From Arthrobacter ulcerisalmonis (lineage in GTDB: Bacteria > Actinomycetota > Actinomycetes > Actinomycetales > Micrococcaceae), in NCBI RefSeq assembly GCF_900609065.1, contig NZ_UXAU01000009.1, positions 62,001-126,000 on the forward strand: a stretch of DNA of 64,000 nucleotides. Direction: 5' to 3'. The translations under genes and the position numbers were made by a program. Below are positions 26,512-36,207 of this stretch, piece by piece. The notes under the pieces were generated by a model. The model was not told where the DNA came from. It searched no databases and saw only the letters and a program-made list of their open reading frames with translations. Within the stretch, counting starts at the first letter, position 1; every line of letters starts with the position of its first letter.

Positions 26512-27015
26512 CTAGCGGCGATTCTTCGCCCGGGCCCGGTGCGCCGACGCACGGAGCTGCAGGATCCGAACCCCACCAGCAGCTGCCACCAGCACGCCAC
26601 CGGTCACGCTGGCGATGAACAGCGCCATCCCCAGCGGCAGTTCGCCGCGCAGGCCAAAGTACTGGACCAGCACCCGGTCCTGGTTCTGCAGGATGAAGAT
26701 AATCAAGAGGATCAGCAAGACCAGGGAAGCCACGACGGCGGCCCACACCACGCCGGCGCGGGTCACCTTCGGCTCCTCGGCTGGCCGAGCCTCGGCAGGA
26801 TGCGACTTCGCGGGCCGGGTCTCGGCCAGCTGATCGTCGGCTGGACGCGCTTCGGTGCTGCCGGGCTCATACGACGGAGGCAGATCCGTGTGGGAATCTT
26901 GCTGGCCCGGAACGGCCGGCCCGTGGTCTGGCACCGCAGGCACGTACTCAGCAGGCTCCTGTCCGTTGGGATCGGGCTGGCCGCCTGTGCCGGGCGTGTA
27001 CTGTCCAGAGCTCAT
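26512..27015 (-). CDS. LapA-domain (lipopolysaccharide assembly protein A-like) membrane protein
   Basis: A 167-residue protein: a long polar N terminus rich in Pro, Glu and Ala with repeated A-R-P-A-(D/E) units (about 55-80), then two hydrophobic helices (about 88-110 and 122-146) flanking I-L-Q-N-Q-D-R-V-L-V-Q-Y-F-G-L-R-G-E-L-P-type residues, the LapA-domain pattern. It ends in a basic tail. Actinobacteria have no LPS, so the domain name says little; it is a small membrane protein of unknown role. The start ATG has AAAGGGA upstream. Confidence 0.78.
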   Translation of the reverse strand: MSSGQYTPGTGGQPDPNGQEPAEYVPAVPDHGPAVPGQQDSHTDLPPSYEPGSTEARPADDQLAETRPAKSHPAEARPAEEPKVTRAGVVWAAVVASLVLLILLIIFILQNQDRVLVQYFGLRGELPLGMALFIASVTGGVLVAAAGGVRILQLRASAHRARAKNRR

Positions 27016-27107
27016 GGTGTTCCCTTTATTCGTTGCCAGTGTGCCTGCTATGAACTCTAGTTTGCTGCGAGGGTGCAGCTTGGCGCCGCGCCGACTTCTC
27101 GCCGCCG

Positions 27108-28514
27108 CTAGAACCCCAGTTGGCGCCCCAGCTGAAGCAGCAGCAGCTCGGAACCCCTTGGCCCTACCAGCTGGATGCCCATGGGAAGACCCGCGCCCGG
27201 TGTGGCGCCGGTCCAATGCACGGGCAAGGTGATGGCGGGGAGCCCGCATACGTTCACCATCGAGGACCAGGGGGCGAATTCGCACTGTTTCCGGTAGTCG
27301 CCGTCGGCGTCCCCAGGCCAGTGCGCTGAGGGCCAGCGCTCGTCGCCGTGCACGGTCCCGGTGAACCAGCCTACGGGCCGGGGAGTTTGCGCCAGTGCCG
27401 GCATCAGCATGAGGTCCCATTGCGCGTACTGGGCGATCGTGTCGTGCTCGAAGGTCCGCAGGAGTGCCATGGCTTCCTGCAGCTTGGCGGGGCTGCGCTG
27501 CTGCGCCCGCCGTCGGAAGGTCCGGGTCAGCGGTGCCAGCAGCGCCTCGCGGGCTGGGCTGATCCGGGCCGCGCCAACCCCGGCCGTCCAGGCAGTGGTG
27601 AAGGCATCGGGGTAGCGGTTGTCGTAGCGGATCTCGGCGGTATCGAGCACGTGGCCAGCTTGCGCCAGCAGCTTTTCGCCGGCGGCCAGGGCGGCGAGGG
27701 CCTCGGGTTCGACGGCGAACGGGAACGTCCCGGACCACGGACTGTCCAGCGTCACCCCAATTCGTAGCGGTCGCGGTGCGCTGTCCACGTCGCGGAGGTA
27801 CGTGGCGCCCGGGATCATCGCGTCCAACATGAGCGCGGCGTCGGCAGTAGTTCTGGCGAGCGGCCCCGGAACCACCAGTCGGGCCGGATCGCCGGCGCTG
27901 GGTTCGGCGCTGACGGCACCTCGGCCGGGTTTGAGCCCCACCAACCCGCACGCTGCCGCGGGAATCCGAACCGACCCGCCGCCGTCGGACCCTGGCGCAA
28001 ACGGCAGCAACCCTGCCGCCACGGCCGCCGCACTCCCGCCCGAGGACCCGCCGGAGCTGCGGCTGATGCCGAAAGGATTGCGCGACGGCGGCGCGATCAG
28101 GTTCTCGCTGTAGGCCGTCAGTCCGAATTCGGGTACTTGAGTCTTTCCGAGGGAGATGGCACCTGCGGTCCGGAACTGGGACACCAAGGGAGCGTCGGTG
28201 GGGGCGGGCCGGTGTTCCAGGGCGGCGCTGCCGTGGGTGGTCACTACGCCAGCCACGTCGGTGAGGTCTTTGAACGCCAGTGGCATGCCGTGCAGGAGTG
28301 GCAGGTCTTCAGGCTGGGACCGGGCGTGGAGTTCATCTGCCGCCCGCGCCGCGGCCATCGCGTCCTCGGCCGTAACGATGACGAAGGCGCCCAGGAGCTT
28401 GTTTTTCGCCTCAATGCGGGCCAGAAAGTGGGACGTGGCCTCAACGGCCGAGACCTGGCCGGTGCGCAGCAGGTCCCGCAGTTCCACAGCTGGTACCTCG
28501 TGCAGGTCAGCCAT
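27108..28514 (-). CDS. amidase signature family protein
   Basis: A 468-residue amidase-signature hydrolase. The Ser-cisSer-Lys triad is intact: K82 (A-F-K-D-L-T), cis-Ser S157 in S-S-G-G-S-S-G-G-S and nucleophile S181 in G-S-D-G-G-G-S-V-R-I-P-A. Such enzymes hydrolyse carboxylic amides (acetamide, indole acetamide, peptides, lactams); the substrate is not evident. No gatB or gatC is nearby, so it is not the tRNA amidotransferase subunit. No signal peptide is seen. Confidence 0.9.
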   Translation of the reverse strand: MADLHEVPAVELRDLLRTGQVSAVEATSHFLARIEAKNKLLGAFVIVTAEDAMAAARAADELHARSQPEDLPLLHGMPLAFKDLTDVAGVVTTHGSAALEHRPAPTDAPLVSQFRTAGAISLGKTQVPEFGLTAYSENLIAPPSRNPFGISRSSGGSSGGSAAAVAAGLLPFAPGSDGGGSVRIPAAACGLVGLKPGRGAVSAEPSAGDPARLVVPGPLARTTADAALMLDAMIPGATYLRDVDSAPRPLRIGVTLDSPWSGTFPFAVEPEALAALAAGEKLLAQAGHVLDTAEIRYDNRYPDAFTTAWTAGVGAARISPAREALLAPLTRTFRRRAQQRSPAKLQEAMALLRTFEHDTIAQYAQWDLMLMPALAQTPRPVGWFTGTVHGDERWPSAHWPGDADGDYRKQCEFAPWSSMVNVCGLPAITLPVHWTGATPGAGLPMGIQLVGPRGSELLLLQLGRQLGF

Positions 28515-28671
28515 GAGGCAGTTGGCTCGCCGGGATACCAGAGAATGGGGGTGCGGTAATGGCGTCCTCCTGGTCAGTTCCCCAGAAGCCTAACGTGTTG
28601 GCTGCCGGGTGGAGCGGGCTCGCAGCGGCTAGGCTTAATGCTGACCTCGATCTGCCACGACAGGATTCCCC

Positions 28672-28998
28672 ATGAGCGACTTTGAAACCGTCTCCGTCAA
28701 TGACATTCCCGCCGATGCTGCCGTCCTTGACGTCCGCGAGGACTACGAGTGGGTGGCAGGCCATGCGGAGGGGGCGCTGCATATCCCGTTGGACCAGTTG
28801 CCCGAGCGGGTAACGGAACTGGACCCTGACCAGGACCTCTATGTGATCTGCCGGACCGGCGGCCGCTCTTTCCGGGCCGCGCAATGGCTGACCGGCCAGG
28901 GCTACGCTGCGTTCAACGTTGCGGGCGGCATGGATCAGTGGCTGGAAAACGGCAAGCCGCTGATCTCGGATAACGGCCTGAAGCCGCTGGTGCTTTGA
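28672..28998 (+). CDS. rhodanese-like domain protein
   Basis: A 108-residue single rhodanese domain. V-L-D-V-R-E-D-Y-E-W is at about 18-27 and G-H-A-E-G-A-L-H-I-P-L-D-Q-L near 30-45. The active-site loop V-I-C-R-T-G-G-R-S carries the catalytic Cys, and N-V-A-G-G-M-D-Q-W closes the domain. It is predicted to carry persulfide sulfur in the cytoplasm (thiosulfate sulfurtransferase or sulfur relay). It is monocistronic by spacing. Confidence 0.92.
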   Translation: MSDFETVSVNDIPADAAVLDVREDYEWVAGHAEGALHIPLDQLPERVTELDPDQDLYVICRTGGRSFRAAQWLTGQGYAAFNVAGGMDQWLENGKPLISDNGLKPLVL

Positions 28999-29109
28999 GT
29001 TTGGGCGGGTAGCGAGGCACCGCCGGTTCAGCGATACTTCCCCGGCCGGAAAACAGTGCGTATGCTTACTTGATTATTACGGGGACAACCCCCGACGAAG
29101 GGAATGGCC

Positions 29110-29307
29110 ATGACTGCCAACAGCACCGATGACGGCCAAGGAATGATCGTCAACCCCAAGCCTGCCGCTGACAACCAGGACTGGGACGGCGACGACGCCG
29201 ACCGTGCGGACCGCCTGCGCTTCGAAGAGGAGCAGGAAATGATCCGCGAGCAGTCCGAGGCTCGGGCAGCCGCGAAAGCTGCCGCAGCGAAAGAAGCGGA
29301 CAGCTAA
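29110..29307 (+). CDS. small charged hypothetical protein
   Basis: A 65-residue, highly acidic, Ala- and Glu-rich protein with a predicted single long helix in its second half (R-L-R-F-E-E-E-Q-E-M-I-R-E-Q-S-E-A-R-A-A-A-K). The second of two close ATGs was chosen because AAGGGA lies six bases before it, while the first ATG touches the site. The stop overlaps the stop of the convergent lipid kinase gene by 4 bp. The function is unknown. Confidence 0.6.
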   Translation: MTANSTDDGQGMIVNPKPAADNQDWDGDDADRADRLRFEEEQEMIREQSEARAAAKAAAAKEADS

Positions 29308-30374
29308 AGAGCCGCCTTGGGCATGGCGCCCTTCACCCTGATCAACAGCGACTGCGGTTTCACCTGCACGGTGAGCCGGGTCGCCAAGCCGGACGTATCG
29401 CCGTCGAGCTGTGTGGGCATGGGTTCGGGGCACTTGATGACCACCCGGCCGGAACGGTAGACCGTCATGATGGGCAGCCTGCCGCTGAGCTTGAACAGGA
29501 TTTTCAGGTACATCAGCAGCCAGCCGATGGCGCTGCGGGGGCTCATGACCACCACGTCGAGCATGCCGTCGTCGATCATGGCTTGCGGGATGAAGTCGAT
29601 GCCACCTGGGACCAGTCCGCAGTTGACGAACATGACGCTGCGGATCTTCCGTACTTGCTCGGCGCTGCCGTCCAAGGAGATCGAGACCTTCTTGCGACGG
29701 CCCGGCAGATGCCGTACCCCCGATTCGGTGTAGGCGAGCCAGCCCACGGCTTTCTTGAGCCCATCGTTGGTGTCGGCGAGCACCTCGGCGTCCAATCCCA
29801 TGCCCGCGATCACCAGGAACAGGTGCTCCGACGAATGCCCGGTGTGTGAGTTTTCGATGCCCATCCGGGCTGTGTCGATATACCGCTGTGGACCGAAGAG
29901 GGCTGTCTGGACGTTGCCATAGAGATCGTTGACGTCCAGGTCCACGTTGCGGGCCAACAGGTTCCCGGTTCCCAACGGGATCAGCCCCATGGCCACTTCA
30001 CTGTGCGCCAACGACTCGGCGGCTACGCGTACTGTTCCGTCACCGCCGCCCACCAACACCACGTCGGGTTTGTGCGCCAGGGCTGCCTTGACCTGTGAGT
30101 AGCCGGGATCCTCTGCCGTGGTTTCGAAAAATACCGGCTCGTCCCAACCCGCTGTGTGGCACGCGCGCTGGATGGTGGCCTTGGCCTCCTCCGCCCGTGA
30201 CTTGATGGGGTTGAGGATGACCGCCACGCGTTGTTGCCGCAGCCCTGAGTCGTGCGGTTCGCCACCCACTGCGCTGCGCATATGGAGGGCTTTGAGGCGC
30301 CGGACACCCCACCAGCTGGAAACGGCAAACGCCAGGGCGGCCGCCGCCACTACATACAGAATCCAGTCACTCAT
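29304..30374 (-). CDS. diacylglycerol/lipid kinase family protein
   Basis: A 356-residue DAGK-catalytic-domain protein (YegS/DgkB/BmrU type) that phosphorylates a lipid such as diacylglycerol with ATP. A hydrophobic N-terminal segment (about 5-20) anchors it. N-P-I-K-S opens the domain and the nucleotide loop V-G-G-G-D-G-T-V-R is near residue 106, with [14 protein letters not shown] about 25 residues later. All these are standard for the family. It likely acts at the inner face of the membrane in lipid turnover. Confidence 0.9.
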   Translation of the reverse strand: MSDWILYVVAAAALAFAVSSWWGVRRLKALHMRSAVGGEPHDSGLRQQRVAVILNPIKSRAEEAKATIQRACHTAGWDEPVFFETTAEDPGYSQVKAALAHKPDVVLVGGGDGTVRVAAESLAHSEVAMGLIPLGTGNLLARNVDLDVNDLYGNVQTALFGPQRYIDTARMGIENSHTGHSSEHLFLVIAGMGLDAEVLADTNDGLKKAVGWLAYTESGVRHLPGRRKKVSISLDGSAEQVRKIRSVMFVNCGLVPGGIDFIPQAMIDDGMLDVVVMSPRSAIGWLLMYLKILFKLSGRLPIMTVYRSGRVVIKCPEPMPTQLDGDTSGLATRLTVQVKPQSLLIRVKGAMPKAAL

Positions 30375-30463
30375 GGTGGTTCAACAGTAGCCCGACGGCG
30401 GCCTGGCCAGCGCGTCATCCCCGGCCGCCCGCCGTCGTGCGCGGGATTGGATACCCTTGGGAG

Positions 30464-31744
30464 GTGATCGACGTAAAAGACCTCAGCGAAAACCCGGATA
30501 AATTCCGTGCCAGCCAGCGCGCCCGCGGCGCCGACGAATCAGTGGTGGATGCGATCATCGCCGCTGATTCCGAGCGTAAGGCGGCGCTGATCCGCTTCGA
30601 AAACCTGCGCGCCGAGCAGAACGTGTTTGGCAAGAAGGTGGCCCAGGCCAAGGGCGAGGAAAAGCAGGCGCTGCTCGCGGAGGTCCGTGAACTGGCCAAC
30701 TCCGTCAAGGCAGCATCCGCCGAGGCCGACGCCGCCCAGGCCACGCAGGAGGAACTGCTCCGCACCGTCCCCAACCTGGTGGAAGACGGTGTGCCGGAGG
30801 GCGGCGAGGACGACTATGTGGTGGTCAAGACCGTTGGTACGCCTCGCGAATTCCCCGACTTCGAGCCGCGCGACCACCTGGAAATCGGTGAGCTGATCGG
30901 CGCGATCGACATGGAGCGCGGCGCCAAAGTCTCCGGCTCGCGCTTCTACTTCCTCCGCGGCGTTGGTGCCCGGCTGGAAATGGCCCTGTTGCAGATGGCC
31001 ATGGAACAGGCCATCGACGCCGGCTTCGTACCCATGATCACTCCCACTTTGGTGCGCCCGGAAACCATGCAGGGCACCGGATTCGATGTGAAGCACGACG
31101 CCGAGATCTACCGTCTTGCCGAAGACGACCTTTACCTGGTGGGCACCTCAGAGGTGGCGCTCGCTGGATACCACGCGGACGAAATCCTGGACCTGACCTC
31201 CGGCCCGATCCGCTTCGCCGGGCAGAGCTCCTGCTACCGGCGCGAGGCTGGCTCGCACGGCAAGGACACCCGCGGCATCATTCGCGTCCACCAGTTCAAC
31301 AAGGTGGAAATGTTCATCTACACCACTGTTGAGGAAGCCGCTGCCGAGCACGCGCGGCTGCTCGCCTGGGAAGAGGAGATGCTGGCCAAATGCGAGCTGC
31401 CCTACCGGGTGATCGATACTGCCGCCGGTGACCTGGGCATGTCCGCTGCCCGCAAGTTCGACTGCGAAGCCTGGGTACCCACCCAGGGCGCCTACCGCGA
31501 GCTCACGTCCACCTCCAACTGCACCACGTTCCAGGCCCGCCGCCTGAACATCCGGGAACGGACGGTCAACGCCGAGGGCGTCGCGAAGGGCACCCGCGCC
31601 GTGGCCACCCTCAACGGCACACTGGCTACCACCCGCTGGATCGTGGCCATCCTGGAGCACCACCAGAACCCAGACGGCTCCGTCACCGTCCCCAAGGCGC
31701 TGCAGAAGTACCTTGGCGGGCTTGAGGTGCTGCCAGTTCTGTAG
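30464..31744 (+). CDS. serS: seryl-tRNA synthetase
   Basis: A 426-residue class II aminoacyl-tRNA synthetase that charges tRNA-Ser (and tRNA-Sec if present). It has an N-terminal coiled-coil tRNA-binding arm (about 25-105), then motif 2 in [11 protein letters not shown] and H-Q-F-N-K-V-E-M-F, and the C-terminal motif 3 in [11 protein letters not shown] with R-W-I. The GTG start with GGGAG upstream gives the conserved first residues I-D-V-K-D-L. A copy of the 59-bp palindromic repeat follows 29 bp after the stop. Confidence 0.96.
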   Translation: MIDVKDLSENPDKFRASQRARGADESVVDAIIAADSERKAALIRFENLRAEQNVFGKKVAQAKGEEKQALLAEVRELANSVKAASAEADAAQATQEELLRTVPNLVEDGVPEGGEDDYVVVKTVGTPREFPDFEPRDHLEIGELIGAIDMERGAKVSGSRFYFLRGVGARLEMALLQMAMEQAIDAGFVPMITPTLVRPETMQGTGFDVKHDAEIYRLAEDDLYLVGTSEVALAGYHADEILDLTSGPIRFAGQSSCYRREAGSHGKDTRGIIRVHQFNKVEMFIYTTVEEAAAEHARLLAWEEEMLAKCELPYRVIDTAAGDLGMSAARKFDCEAWVPTQGAYRELTSTSNCTTFQARRLNIRERTVNAEGVAKGTRAVATLNGTLATTRWIVAILEHHQNPDGSVTVPKALQKYLGGLEVLPVL

Positions 31745-31773
31745 GGCTCTGTTATGGGAGCTACCTTCCGCCG

Positions 31774-31832
31774 GTCCTAAGCTTGTTCGCTGCTCAGAGC
31801 CTTGAAGGCTAGGTTTCGCGAACAAGCTTAGG
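31774..31832. repeat. 59-bp palindromic repeat, copy 2
   Basis: 16-bp perfect terminal arms (TCCTAAGCTTGTTCGC and its complement), with the inner GCCTTGAAGGCT shared with copy 1 at 26433-26491 and the same total length. It lies between serS and the broken AbiEi-like gene, both on the plus strand. Confidence 0.85.
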
Positions 31833-31955
31833 ATTCGAGCCGGCTGCGGGCTTGGCGGGGTCTTGCCGCGGGCTCACTCTTCCTCCACCGCCGGGTTGTC
31901 CACATAACGACGGCGGACCTCGGTTGGGTGCCACGGTGACGGGCAGTCTTGGGGA

Positions 31956-32941
31956 ATGAAAGTTCCACCTGGCCTGATCGACTCAGCTGCGCTTGTTCGC
32001 GCTGGGCGGGGCACTGACCACATCAGCCGGTCATTCCGGGAGGGTCGGCTGGTCCGGATCCGCCGCGGGTTTTATGTGGGCATCGAGGACTGGAATCGAG
32101 CGCTTCCTTTGCGCCGGTTTGCCTGGACCGCTGCGGCCATCTCACGCTCAATTCCCTATGCGGTGCTCTGTGGAGAATCAGCCATCCTGGCGAGTGGGCT
32201 CGACGTTCTGGGCGCGCCTGCATGCGTGGAGCTTGCCACGTCTTTTCCGGGGCGTAGCGGCCTGCGGAGGTCCCCTTTCATGGTCCTGGGCGACGGGCCA
32301 GCTGTGCAGGAAGCCAGGCGCAATCGCAGCTACCCGCTCCGGTACCGTCTCCAACCACCCCGGGTTGAGGCACCTGTCCAGAGTGGGGAGTTCCAGTGCG
32401 AGGGCCTCTTGCCGGCCGTGGTGGATGTCATGGCTACTGAACCGCTCAGCAAGGCGCTGGTGGTGGCTGATGGTGCCGCCCGCATCTTCCGTGCCGATGG
32501 GTTCATCCCCATGTGCGGTTCCTTGGCGGATGCGCCGGGCCTGCAGGAGTTGGTCGCAGCGCAACCTTCTGCGTCGGCGCAGGCGCGGGCCCATCGGGTG
32601 GCGGCCCTGGCCAGCCCGCTGGTCGAGTCTGTGGGGGAGTCCTTCAGCCGTGCCGTCTTCGAAACCCTTGGCTTTGACCAACCAAACCTCCAGCAGAACT
32701 TCCAGGATCGGCAGGGTTTCGTTGGCCGAAGCGACTTCTGGTGGCCAGGCGCCAACCTGGTGGGGAGTTCGACGGCAAGCAGAAGTACATCGAAGCAGCC
32801 CGTCTCGCCAGAATCAGCACCGAGGAAGCCGTCTACCGGGAGAAACTCCGCGAGGACCGGATCCGGGCGCTGGGCCACGGCTTTGTCCGCTGGGGCTGGG
32901 CGGATCTCGCGGCAGCCGACCGCCCAAGCGGCTTCGGTTAA
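31956..32941 (+). pseudogene. AbiEi-like HTH plus nuclease-fold protein, frameshifted
   Basis: The N-terminal part (H-I-S-R-S-F-R-E-G-R-L-V-R-I-R-R-G-F-Y) matches the winged-helix start of AbiEi-type antitoxin-domain proteins common in actinobacteria. Near codon 270 the frame reads G-R-S-D-F-W-W-P-G-A-N-L-V-G and then turns to nonsense. In another frame the expected continuation E-F-D-G-K-Q-K-Y-I-E-A-A-R-L ... E-E-A-V-Y-R-E-K-L-R-E-D-R ... G-H-G-F-V-R-W-G-W-A follows at once and stops at 32941. The break is in GGGG at 32762-32765; one more G would restore the frame. It separates the Asp from the E-x-D-G-K part of a PD-(D/E)XK-like nuclease domain. It could be a real null allele, a slippage site or a read error. 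Confidence 0.82.
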
Positions 32942-33041
32942 CACTCACACCGTGGACAACCTGTGAGTATTAACCGGACGTTCAACTGTGCTGTGGCGGG
33001 CGTCCTAGCAAGGTCCTTGGCACGTCTGGTTCACTTGAAGT

Positions 33042-33893
33042 ATGACAACGCTGACTGAAATCACAGTCGCCGGCAACGATGACCGGCGAGACAATATCCA
33101 GAACAACCGGCTGCTGGTGGCCCTGGACGTCGACGGGACATTGGTGGATCACGACGGCCACATGTCCCCGGCCGTCCGCAACGCCGCCCAGAACGTGGTG
33201 GGTGTTGGCCATGAGGTCATGATTGCTACGGGCCGTTCCTTGAACGCCACGCTGCCCATCATTGAGAAGATCGGCATCGAGCGCGGCTACGCCGTCTGCT
33301 GCAACGGTGGCGTGACCCTGCGCTTGCACCCCGACTTGGACCGCGGCTACGAAATCATCCAGAAGGCCACCTTCGATCCCGCTCCCGCCCTGCGTGCCCT
33401 CCGTGAACGGCTGCCCGCAGCCAAGTATGCGCTCGAGGACGAGGACGGCAACTTCCTTTCCACGGAACGGTTCCAGGATGCCAGCTTCGGCGTCGAGGCC
33501 GTTGGCGTCGATTTCCAAACCATGCTCAACGCCACCGCCGTCCGCGTGGTGGTGTTCAGCACCGACAACACGCCGGAAGAATTCACCGACGCCATCCGCC
33601 AGATTGGCCTGTCCGGCGTGACCTACTCGGTGGGCTGGACGGCGTGGCTGGATATCGCCGCCGCGGGGGTCACCAAGGCCAGCGCGCTGGAGGAACTCCG
33701 GGTGCAGTTGGGTATCGACGCTGCTCAGACCGTGGCAATCGGCGACGGCCGCAACGATATCGAGATGCTCACCTGGGCAGGCCGCGGCGTGGCCATGGGG
33801 CAGGCGCCCGAAGAGGTTATCGCCGCCGCGGATGAGGTCACCCTCTCCGTGTACGACGACGGCGCAGCCCGGGTCCTGCACAGCCTCCTCTAA
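33042..33893 (+). CDS. Cof-type HAD hydrolase
   Basis: A 283-residue HAD-superfamily IIB phosphatase. After about 20 polar residues comes motif I L-D-V-D-G-T-L-V-D, then M-I-A-T-G-R-S (motif II), a cap domain, K211-like lysine in G-V-T-K-A-S-A-L, and motif IV G-D-G-R-N-D-I-E-M-L. The substrate is unknown. It is a relative of the protein at 3.7-4.5 kb, with the same motif order but little similarity in the cap, so the two probably act on different phosphoesters. Confidence 0.87.
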   Translation: MTTLTEITVAGNDDRRDNIQNNRLLVALDVDGTLVDHDGHMSPAVRNAAQNVVGVGHEVMIATGRSLNATLPIIEKIGIERGYAVCCNGGVTLRLHPDLDRGYEIIQKATFDPAPALRALRERLPAAKYALEDEDGNFLSTERFQDASFGVEAVGVDFQTMLNATAVRVVVFSTDNTPEEFTDAIRQIGLSGVTYSVGWTAWLDIAAAGVTKASALEELRVQLGIDAAQTVAIGDGRNDIEMLTWAGRGVAMGQAPEEVIAAADEVTLSVYDDGAARVLHSLL

Positions 33894-34064
33894 CAGGGGT
33901 CACGGCCGCCCTCGCCAGCCAGGTGCGTGCGTTGCCAATTCGAGGGCAGTGGTCGCCGAACCAACGACTCGGGGCTTAACCCCCTGGTCCACGTGAGTAG
34001 GTTCATGTTGCCCCAGCCCACCGGGATTCGGGTGCAGGGTGTTCAGCGGGGCAGAATGGAGAGC

Positions 34065-34649
34065 ATGACCCCCACGACTTTCGCCCTCGTCCGCCACGGC
34101 CAAACCGACTGGAATGCCGAGCGTCGGTTGCAGGGTGCCACCGACATTCCGCTCAACGAGGTGGGCCGCGCGCAGGCGAGGGCCGCCGTCGGAATTCTCG
34201 AACAGCAGCAGTGGGACGTGATGGTTTCTTCCACGCTGAGCCGCGCAGCGGAGACCGCCGACATCATCGCCGAAGGCCTGGGCATGTCCGTGTCTCGGCG
34301 ACTTCCTGCATTGATTGAGCGCAGCTTTGGCCCCGCCGAGGGCATGCAGGCTGGGCCCGAGCTTGAGGTGCTGCGTGTTCCGGGCGGCTTCCAGGATGCC
34401 GAAACCGAGGGCGAAGCAGCGTCCCGCGGGCTCGCGGCACTCGAAGCGCTGGCGGCCGAGTTTCGTGGCCAACGGATCTTGGTGGTCGCCCACGGGACCT
34501 TGCTTCGCGTGAGCCTAGGCCGCGCTGTGGGGAAGACCTTGGCCAGTGTGGAGAACGCGGCACTGAACCTTGCCCACCACCACGAGGCAGACGGCTGGGA
34601 GCTGGAGCTCTACAACGGTCAACCCGTACTGGCCGCCACAGCCAGCTGA
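34065..34649 (+). CDS. histidine phosphatase family protein
   Basis: A 194-residue phosphoglycerate-mutase-like phosphatase. The R-H-G catalytic motif (L-V-R-H-G-Q-T-D-W-N) is at about 8-17, the family companion S-T-L-S-R-A-A-E-T-A near 56-65, and the second catalytic His in V-V-A-H-G-T-L-L-R. The pattern fits broad-specificity phosphatases (GpmB/PhoE/CobC type) rather than glycolytic Pgm. The start ATG has GGAG closely upstream and begins the domain; a slightly earlier ATG is possible. Confidence 0.88.
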   Translation: MTPTTFALVRHGQTDWNAERRLQGATDIPLNEVGRAQARAAVGILEQQQWDVMVSSTLSRAAETADIIAEGLGMSVSRRLPALIERSFGPAEGMQAGPELEVLRVPGGFQDAETEGEAASRGLAALEALAAEFRGQRILVVAHGTLLRVSLGRAVGKTLASVENAALNLAHHHEADGWELELYNGQPVLAATAS

Positions 34650-34659
34650 GCTGAGCCCG

Positions 34660-35259
34660 CTATCTGACCTCGAGGATCATGGCAAGCAACCGGGCCGCAG
34701 CTGGCCGGGCAGCGTGTTCCTCGTTCCACTGCGAACGGGCAACGGCTTTGCTGACGGCCTGGGTGGTGATGCCGAGTTCCTTGGCCACTGCTTTCTGCTG
34801 GCCGCGGACGCCGGGGGTGAGGAGATCCAGAACCCGCCATTCGGCGTCGGACCGGTCCCGCACCATGGCGCCGAGCAGACGCAGGACGGCCTCGGCGTCG
34901 TGGGCAATGTCGGCCAAGGGCCCTTCCACGGCCACCGGGATGCGGTCTTTGCTGTTGCGGAGCCGGTCCACGGCCCGGCGCGCGTAGATCAGCCCGTGCC
35001 CGCTGGCGTCTTTGATCTGGTTGGGCAGGGGTTCATTGACAGGACCTGCCCCGATTCCAACGAACCACGAGCCGCACCTTAAAGCTATGAGTGCGGCCTC
35101 GACCGCCTGGTGTGGGCAGTCCACGATGCCTTGGACTTCGTCCTCAACTGACCTGTCGAAGTCCAGGCGCGCCGGAATATGGCGCAGGTCCCGCAACAAC
35201 TGGGGAACCCGGTCGCCGTCCCGCCGGCTGTCCGTCTGGTTGATGGTCAAGGTGAACAT
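34660..35259 (-). CDS. SatD-like protein with C-terminal HTH
   Basis: A 199-residue protein. The N-terminal half (F-T-L-T-I-N-Q-T-D-S-R-R ... V-D-R-L-R-N-S-K-D-R-I-P) resembles the SatD family. The C-terminal part has a clear helix-turn-helix: V-L-D-L-L-T-P-G-V-R-G-Q-Q-K-A-V-A-K-E-L-G followed by T-T-Q-A-V-S-K-A-V. It is probably a DNA-binding regulator; its targets are unknown. The ATG was chosen over a TTG 13 codons upstream. It lies downstream of the siderophore-interacting protein gene on the same strand, but 66 bp apart. Confidence 0.65.
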   Translation of the reverse strand: MFTLTINQTDSRRDGDRVPQLLRDLRHIPARLDFDRSVEDEVQGIVDCPHQAVEAALIALRCGSWFVGIGAGPVNEPLPNQIKDASGHGLIYARRAVDRLRNSKDRIPVAVEGPLADIAHDAEAVLRLLGAMVRDRSDAEWRVLDLLTPGVRGQQKAVAKELGITTQAVSKAVARSQWNEEHAARPAAARLLAMILEVR

Positions 35260-35325
35260 TGCACCAAAGACTACCCGCTGGTAGCTGCGTGCTGGCAAGC
35301 AGGACGGACGACGCCGGATCCAGAG

Positions 35326-36063
35326 TCAGGAGCCTGCGCCAGCCTTCCAGTAGCCCAAGGCGTTGATCCGGTGTTTGTCCACGCCCAGCGTTTTGCGCAG
35401 GTGGCGGGTGATGTGTCGGGTGCTGGCGGCTTCGACGGCCAGCCAGTAGTAACCGGTGGCGGCACCGGCGGCCCCAACTTGATCGGTCAGTGCAGCGCAG
35501 ACCTCGCTTACCAGCCGTGCCCCGCCGTCCTCACGGGGAACCCAGGTGACGGTGTCAATGGCCCTGGCCTGCAAGGGGAGTTCCCGGTCAGATTCGTGGT
35601 TGTATTCAAACCAGATGCTGGCTGGCGCGTTGCCAAGCACTGCCAGCAGCGAATTGATGGCCGGGAGGGACGCCGGATCGCCGATGACAACAGCGGTAGT
35701 AGGGGCTGGGTCTGGGAGCTCAAACTTGCTGCCCTGGACCGTGGCGTCAATGGTCTCACCAGGCTGGACGGTGCGCGCCCAGTCGGCGGCGCGGCCCTTG
35801 TGGAGGGCGAAGTCCAGGCTGAAGGTGCCAGCGGCGGTGTCCGGGTTGACCAAGGTGAAGGCGCGCTGGTGTGGTTTTCCGGCGTCGTCGAACCAGAGCC
35901 GGATCCACATGGTGGGATGGACGCCGCAGTCATCCAGAAGTGATCCGCCGTCGATGTGGATCCGCATGAACTGAGGGCCGATCTGCTCGCGGCCCGTGAC
36001 GGACAAGGAGAAATCCTTGGCTCCGAATACCTTGAGGACGGCGCCTTCCCAGCTGTGCTTCAT
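35326..36063 (-). CDS. siderophore-interacting protein (ferric-siderophore reductase)
   Basis: A 245-residue flavin-dependent SIP-family reductase that frees iron from imported ferric siderophores in the cytoplasm. The FAD-binding part includes R-A-F-T-L-V-N-P (family R-x-Y-T-x-R position), then D-F-A-L-H-K-G-R-A-A-D-W-A, and the NAD(P)H-binding domain begins V-V-I-G-D-P-A-S-L-P-A-I. The C-terminal Y-Y-W-L-A-V-E-A-A segment and G-Y-W-K-A-G close the family pattern. An IdeR/DtxR box lies 55 bp upstream, so iron repression is expected. Confidence 0.92.
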   Translation of the reverse strand: MKHSWEGAVLKVFGAKDFSLSVTGREQIGPQFMRIHIDGGSLLDDCGVHPTMWIRLWFDDAGKPHQRAFTLVNPDTAAGTFSLDFALHKGRAADWARTVQPGETIDATVQGSKFELPDPAPTTAVVIGDPASLPAINSLLAVLGNAPASIWFEYNHESDRELPLQARAIDTVTWVPREDGGARLVSEVCAALTDQVGAAGAATGYYWLAVEAASTRHITRHLRKTLGVDKHRINALGYWKAGAGS

Positions 36064-36117
36064 GCTTCTCCTTTTGCCCGGACGCCATGCTGGCGGGACG
36101 GCTCAGTGATGCTTTAA

Positions 36118-36136
36118 TGAGGACAGCCTAACCTAA
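36118..36136 (-). promoter_or_regulatory. IdeR/DtxR iron box
   Basis: On the minus strand it reads TTAGGTTAGGCTGTCCTCA, 16 of 19 matches to the DtxR/IdeR consensus TTAGGTTAGGCTAACCTAA, with the first 12 identical. It sits in the 144-bp gap between the divergent siderophore-interacting protein and acetyltransferase genes, so it can control both. Confidence 0.85.
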
Positions 36137-36207
36137 ATGATCATGCGAGCCCTTCCTGTTGCGCTGGCATGACGGCCCCGTTTACGTCACTGTTTCCAAG
36201 GAGAACC

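Noticed and set aside
26512..27951. A 479-codon minus-strand frame covering the LapA-like gene and part of the amidase gene.
   Set aside because: Only the last 167 codons are protein-like and have a ribosome-binding site; the upstream part is an off-frame reading of the amidase gene.
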